From the NCBI RefSeq assembly GCF_947496725.1, contig NZ_CANMDS010000003.1:186001-250000 (forward strand): a stretch of DNA of 64,000 nucleotides, read 5' to 3'. This document shows positions 35,990 through 45,508 of the stretch, piece by piece (positions within the stretch are counted from its first letter, which is position 1; every line of letters begins with the position of its first letter). The stretch is from an uncultured Dokdonia sp. (GTDB taxonomy: Bacteria; Bacteroidota; Bacteroidia; Flavobacteriales; Flavobacteriaceae). The position numbers and the translations under genes are program-made. Under the pieces are notes generated by a model. That model had not been told where the DNA came from and ran no database searches. It worked only from the letters and a program-made list of their open reading frames with translations.

Positions 35990-36577
35990 TTATTTCATTA
36001 TTTCTGTCAGATAAACGATCCCGAAAATCCAACCAACATAGAGCAGCGTATAAGTCAGCGAGTAAATTGCTGAGATTCCCATATTTCCTTTTGTTTCTTT
36101 TGATTTATTAAAAACAAATTTTAATGCTCTAAAAAAAATCCAATATAGCATTGCCAAAATTATAAATAAGGAAAACCAAAAAACGACTTCGAAAACTACT
36201 AGTAAAATTACAAACAAAATTGACATCGCAATCCACAACAGAATTGATAAAATAAGTCCTCCGATTCCATCTCCCACTGACGGTAATTCCATTGTTGGCC
36301 CTAGGTCGTTATGGGGAATGAAATTTCCATTTTTAAATTTTTTAAAACTTCTAAATTTTGGAAAATTATCAATTAGTCCGATTCCAGTGTAAAGTCCATA
36401 AGTCATAAACAGAAATAGAGCTGCAGCTATAATTCCAAGTGACAAATAAAGATTGTAAGTCAGGCTCCGATGGTAATTTACTCCAGTAAGATAGACAGTC
36501 AGAATTGTGATTCCTATTACAAGTAATGAAACTATAAAAACAGATTTTCCTTTCAGATATGGTCGTTTGACTTTCAA
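35990..36577 (-). CDS. Hypothetical multi-pass membrane protein
   Basis: A 195-residue protein with about five hydrophobic segments (~12-32, 42-62, 105-130, 128-155, 170-192) and a soluble loop ~65-100. I do not recognise the family. The start appears to be TTG, since the frame opens right after a stop and the first internal ATG would remove two helices. Codon use looks more AT-rich than in neighbouring metabolic genes. It is separated from the next gene by a spacer with a palindrome copy. Confidence 0.6.
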   Translation of the reverse strand: MKVKRPYLKGKSVFIVSLLVIGITILTVYLTGVNYHRSLTYNLYLSLGIIAAALFLFMTYGLYTGIGLIDNFPKFRSFKKFKNGNFIPHNDLGPTMELPSVGDGIGGLILSILLWIAMSILFVILLVVFEVVFWFSLFIILAMLYWIFFRALKFVFNKSKETKGNMGISAIYSLTYTLLYVGWIFGIVYLTEIMK

Positions 36578-36693
36578 TTAAGAGTGTTTTTAGACTATTG
36601 GTGGCAAGATCTTAGAAGCTGTCGAGACTGATCGTGCGCCTATGTTTTTGTTTTTTAATTGATGTTTAAATATAACTTATTTGTCATAGATAA

Positions 36694-36709
36694 TGCTTTC
36701 GCGAAAGCG
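36694..36709. repeat. Palindrome copy 15
   Basis: Exact 14-base core in the spacer between the two AT-rich unknown genes. Confidence 0.9.
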
Positions 36710-36773
36710 GAATTGCTATTTTGGATAAACGATAAAATTTTTAATTCTAAATAAATAGCAACACTTTATTGCT

Positions 36774-37283
36774 TTATAAATTGCGTTTCAATTTTTTGAA
36801 ACAATAGTCATTTTTGAATAGTTTGGAAATTGATCTAATTAGTTTTTTAGATTGCTTTGTACTCTTAATAGGAATAAATATATCATAAAATTCTTTCGAC
36901 TCTTTATACAATATCAGATTCAAAATCATTTTTGAATCATTCCAGTTGAATGTATCAAATGACCTTATATTTTCGTAGGTGTTATTTTCAATATTTAAGT
37001 ATAAGTTTTCTAAATATTGCTCTGATTCTAATAGATAGATAAGTTTTGAATTCTTAATTGAATCTGTCTTTATATCGCCACATTGTTCCATTGTTAAGTC
37101 CTCAACTTCCCAATCTTCAGTATAAATTCCAATAGAAAAATCTTCAGTTGGAATTATCAAATTCATACATAAAGTACGTTTAGAACTTTTTATTTCAATA
37201 AGAATATCTTCATAATTAACAACTTTCTGAGCAGAGGCAGAAGCTGCTATGACAAGAAATAAGATATTGCAGACAAACTTCAT
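36774..37283 (-). CDS. Hypothetical exported protein
   Basis: A 169-residue protein with a signal peptide (FVCNILFLVIAASASAQ, residues 3-19). The mature part is Lys- and Ile-rich with a C-terminal basic tail (KLFKNDYCFKKLKRNL). No domain recognised. Very AT-rich, unlike the gamma-glutamyltransferase gene 13 bases upstream, with which it could be co-transcribed. Confidence 0.6.
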   Translation of the reverse strand: MKFVCNILFLVIAASASAQKVVNYEDILIEIKSSKRTLCMNLIIPTEDFSIGIYTEDWEVEDLTMEQCGDIKTDSIKNSKLIYLLESEQYLENLYLNIENNTYENIRSFDTFNWNDSKMILNLILYKESKEFYDIFIPIKSTKQSKKLIRSISKLFKNDYCFKKLKRNL

Positions 37284-37296
37284 ATTTAAATACCCC

Positions 37297-38988
37297 CTAA
37301 AACCCTACCGCAGTATCATCACCACGTCTATCTGCGCCGCCTTCTAGTGTGCCATTAGGCAGGACTAAAATACCGTCTACTTTACCTATTACGGGAGAGC
37401 GCTCCTCGTTGGTTTCATAACCTTTTTCTTGCAGTCCGCTTATGATGGCTGGATCAAAGCTGTTAGGTTCAAATAATACCACATCTGGTAACCACTGGTG
37501 GTGAAAACGTGGTGCGTTTACCGCCTCCTGCATTGTCATCCCAAACTCGTGTACATTAAGCACCGTTTGTAACACAGAGGTAATAATGGTAGATCCTCCA
37601 GGCGTACCTACGGTCATCCAGAACTCGCCATCTTTTTCTACTAGGGTAGGTGTCATACTAGACAGCATACGCTTGCCTGGCTCAATTTTATTTGCCTCGG
37701 CGCCTATAAGCCCAAACATATTAGGAACTCCTGGTTTACTAGAGAAGTCGTCCATCTCATTGTTTAAAAAGAAGCCTATGTCACTCGCATATAATTTAGA
37801 TCCATAAGCGCCGTTAAGCGTGGTCGTTACTGCAATGGCATTACCATACTGGTCTACCGCGCTGTAGTGCGTTGTTTCCATACTCTCATAACCTGGCAAG
37901 GCACCGTGTGTCATATCACTAGACTTTGTAGCGGTGTCCCAAGAGAAGGTTTCCATTCTGTTTTTTGCATACACATCAGAGATGAGTGTATCTATAGGGA
38001 TGTTTACAAAATCTGGATCTCCTAGGTAAAAACTTCTATCTGCATACGCGCGACGCTCTGCCTCTGTAAGTAGTTGTATACTCTCCACACTGTTGTGATC
38101 ATATTGTGAGATGTCATACGGTTCTATCATCTGCATAATTTGTGATAAACAAACCCCACCAGAACTAGGCGGACTCATAGAAATCATTTTTAAGTTATCA
38201 TACTCAAAGGTTACCGGTGTGCGCCACTTTGCTTCGTATGCCGCAAGATCTTCCATTGTGATAATCCCACCTTTAGATTGTAAGAAGTCTACCAGTTTTT
38301 GGCCTGTCTCACCTTTGTAAAACTCGTCTTTACCATTCGCTACGATGCGCTCTAGTGTTTGTGCGAGGGCTTCGTTTTTAAGGGTGTCCGCTTTCGCGAA
38401 AGCGTTTACATATATAATACTATCTCCGTTAAGCTCTTTAAATTTATCTTGTAAAGCGCCAAACCTTCCTGCTTGGTTTTCTGTAATCACATACCCATTG
38501 CGAGCAAGGTCTATTACGGGCTTGAGAATGGTCTCCATAGGTAGTGAGCCAAATTTCTCGTGCACGGCAAACATACCTGCAAGACCACCTGGTACACCCA
38601 CAGCAAGACTTCCCTCTGTGCTTAAACCTGGTATTACATTACCGTCTTCATCTAGGTACATATCACTTGTAGCCGCACCAGGTGCCATCTCGCGATAGTC
38701 TAGCGCTCCTATATCACCATCTTTAGTACGATATACTAGAAAACCACCACCACCTAGACTGCCGGCAAACGGGTATGTCACATTGAGCGCCATATCTGTA
38801 GCAATCATTGCGTCAAAAACGTTACCACCTTTCTTCATAATCTCAACGCCTATGCGTGAAGCCTCTTCTCTCGCCGAAACGACCATAGCCTCCTGAGCAA
38901 TAAGTCCCTGTACGGGTGCAGGAGCAGGCGCTTCTGTCTTACAGTTTATAAATAATAGGGGAACGCAGAGTAAGAGTAAATACTTCAT
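37297..38988 (-). CDS. ggt: Gamma-glutamyltransferase, predicted lipoprotein
   Basis: A 563-residue enzyme that cleaves the gamma-glutamyl bond of glutathione and related peptides outside the cytoplasm. The N-terminus has a lipobox (LFINC, Cys16), so it is probably a lipoprotein. The self-cleavage site is at Thr372 (METTHYSAVDQYGN), followed by AVTTTLNGAYGSKL, and the small subunit has PGKRMLSSMTPT. The size matches the precursor of other GGTs. Residues ~195-200 (AFAKAD) come from a palindrome copy within the large subunit. Confidence 0.92.
   Translation of the reverse strand: MKYLLLLCVPLLFINCKTEAPAPAPVQGLIAQEAMVVSAREEASRIGVEIMKKGGNVFDAMIATDMALNVTYPFAGSLGGGGFLVYRTKDGDIGALDYREMAPGAATSDMYLDEDGNVIPGLSTEGSLAVGVPGGLAGMFAVHEKFGSLPMETILKPVIDLARNGYVITENQAGRFGALQDKFKELNGDSIIYVNAFAKADTLKNEALAQTLERIVANGKDEFYKGETGQKLVDFLQSKGGIITMEDLAAYEAKWRTPVTFEYDNLKMISMSPPSSGGVCLSQIMQMIEPYDISQYDHNSVESIQLLTEAERRAYADRSFYLGDPDFVNIPIDTLISDVYAKNRMETFSWDTATKSSDMTHGALPGYESMETTHYSAVDQYGNAIAVTTTLNGAYGSKLYASDIGFFLNNEMDDFSSKPGVPNMFGLIGAEANKIEPGKRMLSSMTPTLVEKDGEFWMTVGTPGGSTIITSVLQTVLNVHEFGMTMQEAVNAPRFHHQWLPDVVLFEPNSFDPAIISGLQEKGYETNEERSPVIGKVDGILVLPNGTLEGGADRRGDDTAVGF
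38389..38404. repeat. Palindrome copy 16
   Basis: Exact copy inside ggt, read as AFAKA. Confidence 0.9.
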
Positions 38989-39009
38989 AGGTTGGATTTG
39001 TAATGGATA

Positions 39010-39360
39010 TTAAAATTTAATTTGTCCTGGTAGATATTTATAAATACCTCTGTCAAATGAACCCCAATAATAGAGTGTACCTGAAAACCAAAAGACAGTA
39101 ATTTCATCGTTTATTTCAAATGGTTTTGAATTGCTACTTGCGTATTTCAGCTTTCTTAATTCAGATGTATTATCATTAATAGACACATAAGGATATGGTA
39201 ACAATGTATAATCATTTCTCATAGGTCCTTTCTCATTTCTATACTCAACAACTTTTGCGGTTAAGGGCTTGCTTGCATTGCGCATTTTTAAAAATGTGAC
39301 TTTAGAGTTCCACAGGGTTAAATATAACAGAATCAGTATGAATAACAATCCCCAAATCAT
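39010..39360 (-). CDS. Hypothetical small membrane-anchored protein
   Basis: A 116-residue protein with one N-terminal helix (residues 2-18) and a beta-rich outer part (AKVVEYRNEKG, LPYPYVSINDN, DEITVFWF). The shape resembles DUF3592-like proteins but I cannot confirm it. It lies 4 bases after the ACP phosphodiesterase gene and 21 bases before ggt on the same strand, so it may be co-transcribed. Confidence 0.55.
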   Translation of the reverse strand: MIWGLLFILILLYLTLWNSKVTFLKMRNASKPLTAKVVEYRNEKGPMRNDYTLLPYPYVSINDNTSELRKLKYASSNSKPFEINDEITVFWFSGTLYYWGSFDRGIYKYLPGQIKF

Positions 39361-39364
39361 AAAC

Positions 39365-39949
39365 TTAAAGCTCTTCTAGTTTTAATGCAACAAAGGCTTG
39401 TAATTCTTTAAAAAAGCGTGTGAACTCATCTTCAAAGCCTTCATAATGTTCGGCAAGGTCTTCTATGGCTTTATCCATCGCCACGCGGCGTTTTGTGCGT
39501 ATGTTCATATTGTAAAGCACAGTGCCTATACCTTCCATAGTTGCATAACTGAGGAGCCAGTTTTGCTCCATCATAGGGATCATCATTTTCTGTATGCGAC
39601 CCGTGAGCAAGTGGTGATGGTCTTGTAGTAGCTGGTAAAAGTCATCTATGTACACATCTAGCGATGTGTCGTGATAGTTGTTCCAGTTTTTGGCTAGAAA
39701 GTGATCATAAATAATATCTACTATCACACCAGAGTAGTGGCCATACTTTGCGTGCAGGCGTTTTGTACTCTGCTTTACAATAGGGTGACTATCTGTGTAG
39801 CTATCTATCCAGCGATGCACGAGTATACCTCGCTGTATATCATCACTATACTTGAGGTACTTTTTACCTTTTATACCATCTGCCATAAAGTTGCCTATAG
39901 TTTCCATAGGTAAGCCATCGGTAAGGTAAATGTGTGCGAGAAAATTCAT
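39365..39949 (-). CDS. acpH: Acyl carrier protein phosphodiesterase
   Basis: A 194-residue HD-like hydrolase that removes the phosphopantetheine arm from ACP. Characteristic segments: MNFLAHIYLTDG, GNFMADGIKG, GILVHRWIDSYTDSHP and VIVDIIYDHFLAKNW, which supply the metal-binding His and Asp residues. ATG at 39949 matches the usual N-terminus; a TTG 12 codons upstream is rejected. Confidence 0.85.
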   Translation of the reverse strand: MNFLAHIYLTDGLPMETIGNFMADGIKGKKYLKYSDDIQRGILVHRWIDSYTDSHPIVKQSTKRLHAKYGHYSGVIVDIIYDHFLAKNWNNYHDTSLDVYIDDFYQLLQDHHHLLTGRIQKMMIPMMEQNWLLSYATMEGIGTVLYNMNIRTKRRVAMDKAIEDLAEHYEGFEDEFTRFFKELQAFVALKLEEL

Positions 39950-40046
39950 AGTGGTGAAGTTAATAGGAAAAATTAACCTGTTCAAAGATTTTATGAGGCA
40001 TTGTGAAGCAATGCATTCTTGTTAGGCTGGTACGTATGTGTTTTAG

Positions 40047-40054
40047 TACTTTTG
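40047..40054 (+). promoter_or_regulatory. Candidate -7 element for glmM
   Basis: TACTTTTG fits TAnnTTTG and lies 63 bases before the preferred glmM start. No TTG at the usual 17-23-base spacing was found, so this is a half-match. If used, the palindrome at 40085-40100 is in the mRNA leader. Confidence 0.3.
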
Positions 40055-40083
40055 TTTAACAATCAAAAAAACGAAGATTAATG

Positions 40084-40101
40084 ACGCTTTCGCGAAAGCG
40101 T
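40084..40101. repeat. Palindrome copy 17
   Basis: Exact 18-base copy 16 bases upstream of the preferred glmM start, probably in its leader. Confidence 0.9.
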
Positions 40102-40116
40102 ACTCAAAATTTACAT

Positions 40117-41505
40117 ATGACATTAATAAAATCTATATCAGGAATACGTGGTACCATAGGAGGTCGCACGGGTGAAAACCTTACACCAGTAGATGCAGTA
40201 AAATTTGCTGCAGCATACGGTGCGTGGCTCAAAAATGATCGTAATAAAGAAACCTACAGAGTAGTAGTAGGGCGTGATGCACGTATATCTGGATCTATGA
40301 TACAAGAGCTTGTGATGAACACGCTCGTGGGTATGGGAATCCATATTATAGACCTCGGTCTCTCTACCACACCTACGGTAGAAGTTGCCGTACCTATGGA
40401 ACACGCAGATGGTGGTATTATACTCACTGCCTCGCATAACCCAAAACAATGGAACGCGCTTAAACTATTAAACAGTAAGGGAGAGTTTCTTAATGGAGTA
40501 GAAGGGGAGAAAATTTTAAATTATGCAGATAATGAAGATTTTACCTTTGCAGAGGTGGATGATTTAGGTAAAATCACAAAAAATGATGCCTACATAGATT
40601 TGCATATAGAAGAGGTAAAAAACCTTGAGCTTGTAGATGTAAACGCTATTAAGGATGCCAAGTTTAAAGTTGTGGTAGATGGTGTAAACTCTACGGGAGG
40701 TATTGCCATACCAAGATTACTAGAAGAGCTAGGCGTAGAGGCAGTAAAATTATACTGTACACCTAATGGGGAGTTTCCTCACAACCCAGAACCGCTTAAG
40801 GAGCACCTAGGTGACATTTGTAAAATGGTGGTAGATGAAAATGCAGATTTTGGAATCGTAGTAGATCCAGATGTAGACCGTCTTGCTTTTATAGATGATA
40901 AGGGAGAAATGTTTGGAGAAGAGTATACCCTCGTTGCTTGTGCAGATTATGTACTAGGAGAGACTAAGGGTAATACGGTGTCAAACTTATCTTCATCACG
41001 TGCGCTACGTGATATCACAAGAAAACACGGCGGAGAATACTTTGCAAGTGCCGTAGGAGAGGTAAACGTAGTACAAACTATGAAGGACCAAAACGCTGTA
41101 ATAGGCGGAGAAGGAAATGGTGGAATTATCTACCCAGCATCGCACTACGGTCGTGATAGCCTGGTGGGTACAGCGCTTTTCCTTACACACCTTGCAAAGC
41201 TTAAAATCTCTGTGAGCGAACTCAAAGCTAGTTATCCTCCATACTTTATGAGTAAGCAAAAGATCCAGCTCACACCAGGTCTTGACGTAGATGCATTACT
41301 AGAAAAGATGGCTGCCAAATATGCAAACGAAGACGTGTCTACGGTAGATGGTGTAAAAGTAGATTTTGAAAATCACTGGGTACACCTACGTAAGTCTAAT
41401 ACAGAACCTATTATACGTATTTATACAGAGGCAAGCACACAAGCCGAAGCAGACCAAGTTGCAAATGATATGATTGCTACTATTAAGGAAGTAGCTGGTA
41501 TCTAG
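40117..41505 (+). CDS. glmM: Phosphoglucosamine mutase
   Basis: A 462-residue alpha-phosphohexomutase that converts glucosamine-6-phosphate to glucosamine-1-phosphate for UDP-GlcNAc, peptidoglycan and lipid A. Visible: ISGIRGTIGG at the start, phosphoserine Ser106 in LTASHNPKQWN, metal loop DPDVDRLAF, GEGNGG in the sugar-binding loop, and the phosphate-binding RKSNTEPIIRIYTEA. ATG at 40117 is preferred; an ATG at 40081 would add 12 residues (MTLSRKRTQNLH), half of them encoded by a palindrome copy. A strong terminator follows. Confidence 0.92.
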   Translation: MTLIKSISGIRGTIGGRTGENLTPVDAVKFAAAYGAWLKNDRNKETYRVVVGRDARISGSMIQELVMNTLVGMGIHIIDLGLSTTPTVEVAVPMEHADGGIILTASHNPKQWNALKLLNSKGEFLNGVEGEKILNYADNEDFTFAEVDDLGKITKNDAYIDLHIEEVKNLELVDVNAIKDAKFKVVVDGVNSTGGIAIPRLLEELGVEAVKLYCTPNGEFPHNPEPLKEHLGDICKMVVDENADFGIVVDPDVDRLAFIDDKGEMFGEEYTLVACADYVLGETKGNTVSNLSSSRALRDITRKHGGEYFASAVGEVNVVQTMKDQNAVIGGEGNGGIIYPASHYGRDSLVGTALFLTHLAKLKISVSELKASYPPYFMSKQKIQLTPGLDVDALLEKMAAKYANEDVSTVDGVKVDFENHWVHLRKSNTEPIIRIYTEASTQAEADQVANDMIATIKEVAGI

Positions 41506-41520
41506 ACAGATATAGGGATT

Positions 41521-41550
41521 AAAAAAAGAGGGCAATCGCCCTCTTTTTTT
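41521..41550. terminator. Rho-independent terminator after glmM
   Basis: Stem AGAGGGC / GCCCTCT with loop AATC, flanked by seven A and seven T, so it can end transcription in either direction. Confidence 0.9.
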
Positions 41551-41591
41551 GTGCTTAATTTTAAATATCTTTACAGTGCAAACTATTGATT

Positions 41592-43097
41592 ATGAATACA
41601 TTAAAGTCTACTAAGCCTAGCGGTAAACTAGAGAATTACTTTTCACGCTTTCGCGAAAACATCATTGGTATTAACCAAAGTTTTCAATCTCCATACGGAA
41701 CAAAGCAGCTTTTATACACGGACTGGACCGCCTCAGGAAGATTATATGGTCCAATAGAGGAGAAGATGTTACGCGACTTTGGTCCATACGTAGCAAATAC
41801 CCATACAGAGACGACCGTCTCAGGTACTGCTATGACAATGAGCTATCATAAAGCAAAGCACATCATAAAAGAGCACGTAAATGCAGATGAGAATGATGTA
41901 CTCATAGTAGGTGGTAATGGTATGACGGGTATGATTAATAAATTTCAGCGCATACTTGGATTAAAAGTGCCAGAAAACATAAAGAAATTTACAGAAGTAC
42001 CTGCAGAGATAAAGCCCATTGTTTTTGTAACACATATGGAGCATCACAGTAATCAAACTACGTGGCTAGAGACCACGGCAACAGTAGTGGTCGTGCCTGC
42101 AAAAGAAGATGGACGCTTTTGTATACAGATGTTTGAACAAGAACTACTCAAATATGAAGATCACCCTTTTAAAATAGCATCTATTACTGCTTGTAGTAAT
42201 GTAACAGGTATACAGACACCATATCACGATGTGGCGAGACTTATGCACGCTCACGGTGGTTTATGTTTTGTAGATTTTGCGTGTAGTGCGCCTTATGTGC
42301 ATATTGATATGCATCCAGAGAATAAAGAAGAGCGCCTAGACGCTATTTTCTTCTCTCCACACAAGTTTTTAGGAGGTCCAGGCTCTTCTGGAGTTTTAAT
42401 CTTCAATAAAGATTTATATAAAAACGTGGTACCAGATAACCCAGGTGGAGGCACCGTATCGTGGACAAACCCTTGGGGTGAGCATAAGTATATAGATAAT
42501 ATAGAAGAGCGTGAAGATGGAGGTACTCCGGGTTTCTTGCAAACCATACGTACGGCCTTATCAATTAAAGTAAAAGAAGAGATGGGTGTAGATAATATAC
42601 TCGCTCGTGAGCACGAACTTATAGACATCATTTGGAGTGAGCTAGAAACGGTAGAAAACGTAAAAATTCTTGCAGGTGATCATAAGGATAGACTAGGTGT
42701 TATTTCTTTTTATATAGAAGAGTTGCACTTTAATCTAGCGGTAAAATTACTCAATGACCGTTTTGGGATACAAACTAGGGGCGGTTGTAGCTGCGCCGGA
42801 ACTTATGGGCATTATTTACTTAATGTAGATCAAAAAACATCAAACTCGCTCGCTTGTGAGATAGATGCAGGTAACTTAATACAAAAGCCAGGATGGATAC
42901 GTATGTCTATACACCCTACCATCACAAATGAGGAAATAGCTTATGTATGCGCGTGTATAAAAGAACTAGCCTTACACCATAAAGACTGGTCTCAAGATTA
43001 TATATACCAACCTTACTCAAACGAGTACTTACATAAAGACGATAGGGCAACCTCTTTAAGTCGCAGTACTGCTATAGACTCTTGGTTTGAATTTTAA
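41592..43097 (+). CDS. Class V aminotransferase-fold PLP enzyme (cysteine desulfurase-like)
   Basis: A 501-residue PLP enzyme. Fold-type I marks are visible: TDWTASGRLYGP, THTETTVSG, HMEHHSNQTTW, VDFACSAPYVHIDM and FFSPHKFLGGPGSSG, where the Lys of HKF is the PLP Schiff-base residue. A Cys-rich loop RGGCSCAGTYGHYLL lies where cysteine desulfurases place the mobile catalytic Cys. It is longer than IscS/SufS and belongs to an uncharacterised group; no Fe-S assembly genes are nearby. ATG at 41592 is chosen. Residues ~19-23 (RFREN) come from a decayed palindrome copy. Confidence 0.82.
   Translation: MNTLKSTKPSGKLENYFSRFRENIIGINQSFQSPYGTKQLLYTDWTASGRLYGPIEEKMLRDFGPYVANTHTETTVSGTAMTMSYHKAKHIIKEHVNADENDVLIVGGNGMTGMINKFQRILGLKVPENIKKFTEVPAEIKPIVFVTHMEHHSNQTTWLETTATVVVVPAKEDGRFCIQMFEQELLKYEDHPFKIASITACSNVTGIQTPYHDVARLMHAHGGLCFVDFACSAPYVHIDMHPENKEERLDAIFFSPHKFLGGPGSSGVLIFNKDLYKNVVPDNPGGGTVSWTNPWGEHKYIDNIEEREDGGTPGFLQTIRTALSIKVKEEMGVDNILAREHELIDIIWSELETVENVKILAGDHKDRLGVISFYIEELHFNLAVKLLNDRFGIQTRGGCSCAGTYGHYLLNVDQKTSNSLACEIDAGNLIQKPGWIRMSIHPTITNEEIAYVCACIKELALHHKDWSQDYIYQPYSNEYLHKDDRATSLSRSTAIDSWFEF
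41646..41661. repeat. Palindrome copy 18 (decayed)
   Basis: CGCTTTCGCGAAAACA inside the class V aminotransferase gene, read as RFREN. Confidence 0.6.
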
Positions 43098-43099
43098 TG

Positions 43100-44011
43100 C
43101 TATTTCTTAGACTTATTTATTTCAGAAAGGACTTCCTCCTTTTTGCCTAAGAGTTTAAAACGTTTATGAGTCCAGAGGTAATACTCTGGATTTTTACGTA
43201 TTTGAGCTTCAAGGGCGGCGGCATAATTTGTCATAATCTCGCCATCTTCTGTTTGAGAACCATCTGGTGTAATGAGTTGGAAAGATCCTTTGTAGTAGCC
43301 ACGTTTTATCTTTTCTGTACCGTAGTAAAATACGGGTAGTTTAAACTCTTTTGCAATACGTTCTACCCCAGTAAAAAAAGGCAACTCGTGACCTAAAAAT
43401 TGTGTCCAGTAGCGAGCACGGTGAAATCTAGGCGATTGATCTGCTACAAAGCCATAACAGCCTGTTTTATTCTCACTCTCATTTTTTCTTATAAAGCGCA
43501 TTGTATCCTTAGAGTCTATAAGATAGGTGTTCCATCTACTACGTATCTTGCGTATGAGGTTATCAAACTGTTTGTGTTTTATCTTTTTATATACTCCGTA
43601 ACCCGGATTTTCCATAGATAGTTGTAGTGCAAATATCCACTCATAGCTTGCGTAGTGTCCCATCATAAGGAGTGAGCTTTGTCCTTCCTTATCATATTTT
43701 GTAATGAGTTCCTTGTTAGAAAATTGGTAACGTTCAAGGAGGTCCTCCTTTTTTATATTCATAGATTTTATCATCTCTAGAAACATATCACAGAGATGGC
43801 TATAAAATTTACGTTCTATGGTATGGAGTTCTTCTTTAGATTTTTCTGGGAAGGTAGTCTTTAGGTTATATCTCACTACTTTCTTACGATAGCCTATAAC
43901 TTTATAAATAACGAAATAACAGAAATCTGAGAGCAGGTAAAGCCCTTTAAAAGGGAGTATGGAGATGAGCCATAATAGCGGGTAAAACAACCAGAAAACA
44001 ATAGCTTTCAT
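43100..44011 (-). CDS. Lysophospholipid / lipid A acyltransferase (LpxL/HtrB family)
   Basis: A 303-residue membrane-associated acyltransferase. A hydrophobic N-terminus (~4-40) is followed by the H-x4-D/E type motif MGHYASYEW, FVADQSPRF and ATG-free region ending RIAKEFKLPVFYYGTEKI, as in LpxL/HtrB relatives that add secondary acyl chains to lipid A or ornithine-type lipids. It is convergent with the aminotransferase gene with two bases between stop codons and no terminator in between. Confidence 0.85.
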   Translation of the reverse strand: MKAIVFWLFYPLLWLISILPFKGLYLLSDFCYFVIYKVIGYRKKVVRYNLKTTFPEKSKEELHTIERKFYSHLCDMFLEMIKSMNIKKEDLLERYQFSNKELITKYDKEGQSSLLMMGHYASYEWIFALQLSMENPGYGVYKKIKHKQFDNLIRKIRSRWNTYLIDSKDTMRFIRKNESENKTGCYGFVADQSPRFHRARYWTQFLGHELPFFTGVERIAKEFKLPVFYYGTEKIKRGYYKGSFQLITPDGSQTEDGEIMTNYAAALEAQIRKNPEYYLWTHKRFKLLGKKEEVLSEINKSKK

Positions 44012-44075
44012 TCAGATATAGTTAAGATATTAATCTCACAAATATAGCTATCTTTACAAGTAAAACTTAGTATTT

Positions 44076-44708
44076 ATGGCGGATTTACATCCAGTTACAA
44101 TTGCAATTATCTTAGCAAATGTCTTATTCTCTATGAGTGGTTTTAAAAACTACTCAATGTTTGAAAAATATAAATTTAACGTAGGAGCTATACGTAGAGG
44201 AGAGCAAGTACGTATGGTATCTTCTGCCTTTTTACACGCAAATACGCAGCACTTGTTATTTAATATGCTCACGCTATATTTCTTCGCAAATGCTGTTATC
44301 TACACTATAGGCGTACCTAGATTTTTACTTGTGTATGTTTCTAGTTTACTATTAGGAAATTTACTTTCTTATTTTCTACATAAAGATGAGTATCACTACT
44401 CTGCAGTAGGAGCTAGTGGTGCAGTAATGGGTGTAGTGTATGCTGGGATACTTCTCAACCCAAGGTTAGAAATTTACTTTATGCCAGGTTGGGTATTTGG
44501 AGTGGGGTATATGATTTACTCTATTTATGGTATGGTGAAGCGTAATGATAATATAGGGCACGATGCCCATTTTGGGGGAGCTATTGCTGGATATGTAATT
44601 GCAATTATCTCTGCGCCTATACTCCTAGAAGAGCGACTTTTAATAGTTATTGCCCTAGCTTTACCTATTATTGCTTTCTTTATTCTTTTTAAATTAGGAA
44701 AGATTTAA
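44076..44708 (+). CDS. Rhomboid-family intramembrane serine protease
   Basis: A 210-residue protein with six predicted transmembrane helices. The catalytic dyad is Ser114 in VGASGAVMG and His165 in GHDAHFGGAIAG; the helix-2 residues HLLFNMLTLYFF supply the oxyanion His/Asn. The size is that of the minimal bacterial rhomboid. The substrate is unknown. A TATCTTTA box lies ~20 bases upstream. Confidence 0.9.
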   Translation: MADLHPVTIAIILANVLFSMSGFKNYSMFEKYKFNVGAIRRGEQVRMVSSAFLHANTQHLLFNMLTLYFFANAVIYTIGVPRFLLVYVSSLLLGNLLSYFLHKDEYHYSAVGASGAVMGVVYAGILLNPRLEIYFMPGWVFGVGYMIYSIYGMVKRNDNIGHDAHFGGAIAGYVIAIISAPILLEERLLIVIALALPIIAFFILFKLGKI

Positions 44709-44759
44709 GGAAACCTCTTCTATTGTTTTTATATTGAGAGAAACAAAAAACCAATAATT

Positions 44760-45446
44760 ATGAAATATATAACCGCATTAATTCTATTAATCACAATGTC
44801 TATATCTGCTCAAAACAACACAATGCAACCCTTAGTAAATGTTACCGGTGAAGGTATTGTTAAGGTAGTGCCAGACGGTGTAAACATACGCGTGCGCGTA
44901 GAAAATCAAGGAAAGGAAGCAAAACAAGTAAAAGCAGAAAACGATCAAGCTATAGATAATGTTATAAAGTTTTTACGTAGTCAAGGTATAGATAGTAAGT
45001 ATGTACAAACAGAATACATAAACCTTAATAAAAACTATGATTATAACAGTAAGACCTACAACTATAATGCAAACCAAACCCTTACCATAAAACTCAAGGA
45101 TTTAAAGATGTATGAAGGTGTAATGGCAGGACTTCTTAATTCTGGCATTAATCGTATTGATAACGTACAGTTTACCTCTTCACAGATGGATGCTCTCAAG
45201 GCAGACGCGCGTGTGAAAGCAATCAAAGATGCTAAAGATAAGGCCACAGCATATGCTGGTGCTTTAGGTCAAACTATAGGTAAAGCAGTACAAATAAGTG
45301 AGCAAGGTAGTGCTTCACCACAACCTCCTATGTACAAGGCCAGAATGATGTCTATGGAGATGGATAACTCTGCAGGAGGGGAGACCATCGCTCCAGGAGA
45401 GCTTACAATCACTACAAAAATCTCTGTAAGTTTTGAATTAAAATAA
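44760..45446 (+). CDS. SIMPL domain (DUF541) exported protein
   Basis: A 228-residue protein with a signal peptide (cleaved after SISAQ). The mature part begins VNVTGEGIVKVVPDGVNIRVRVE and continues with NYDYNSKTYNY, QTLTIKLKDL and KDAKDKATAYAGALGQTIGKAVQISE, the SIMPL/DUF541 pattern. Relatives form periplasmic ring oligomers of uncertain role, some linked to oxidative stress. It is 51 bases after the rhomboid gene on the same strand. Confidence 0.85.
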   Translation: MKYITALILLITMSISAQNNTMQPLVNVTGEGIVKVVPDGVNIRVRVENQGKEAKQVKAENDQAIDNVIKFLRSQGIDSKYVQTEYINLNKNYDYNSKTYNYNANQTLTIKLKDLKMYEGVMAGLLNSGINRIDNVQFTSSQMDALKADARVKAIKDAKDKATAYAGALGQTIGKAVQISEQGSASPQPPMYKARMMSMEMDNSAGGETIAPGELTITTKISVSFELK

Positions 45447-45508
45447 GCTTAACTAAGATTAACGACTTGTTAACCATTCTTATAGCTTTCTCAAAGTATC
45501 TTTAAGTT

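Noticed and set aside
41592-43097. IscS/SufS cysteine desulfurase
   Set aside because: It is about 100 residues longer than IscS/SufS and has no Fe-S assembly genes nearby; only the fold and a Cys loop are shared.
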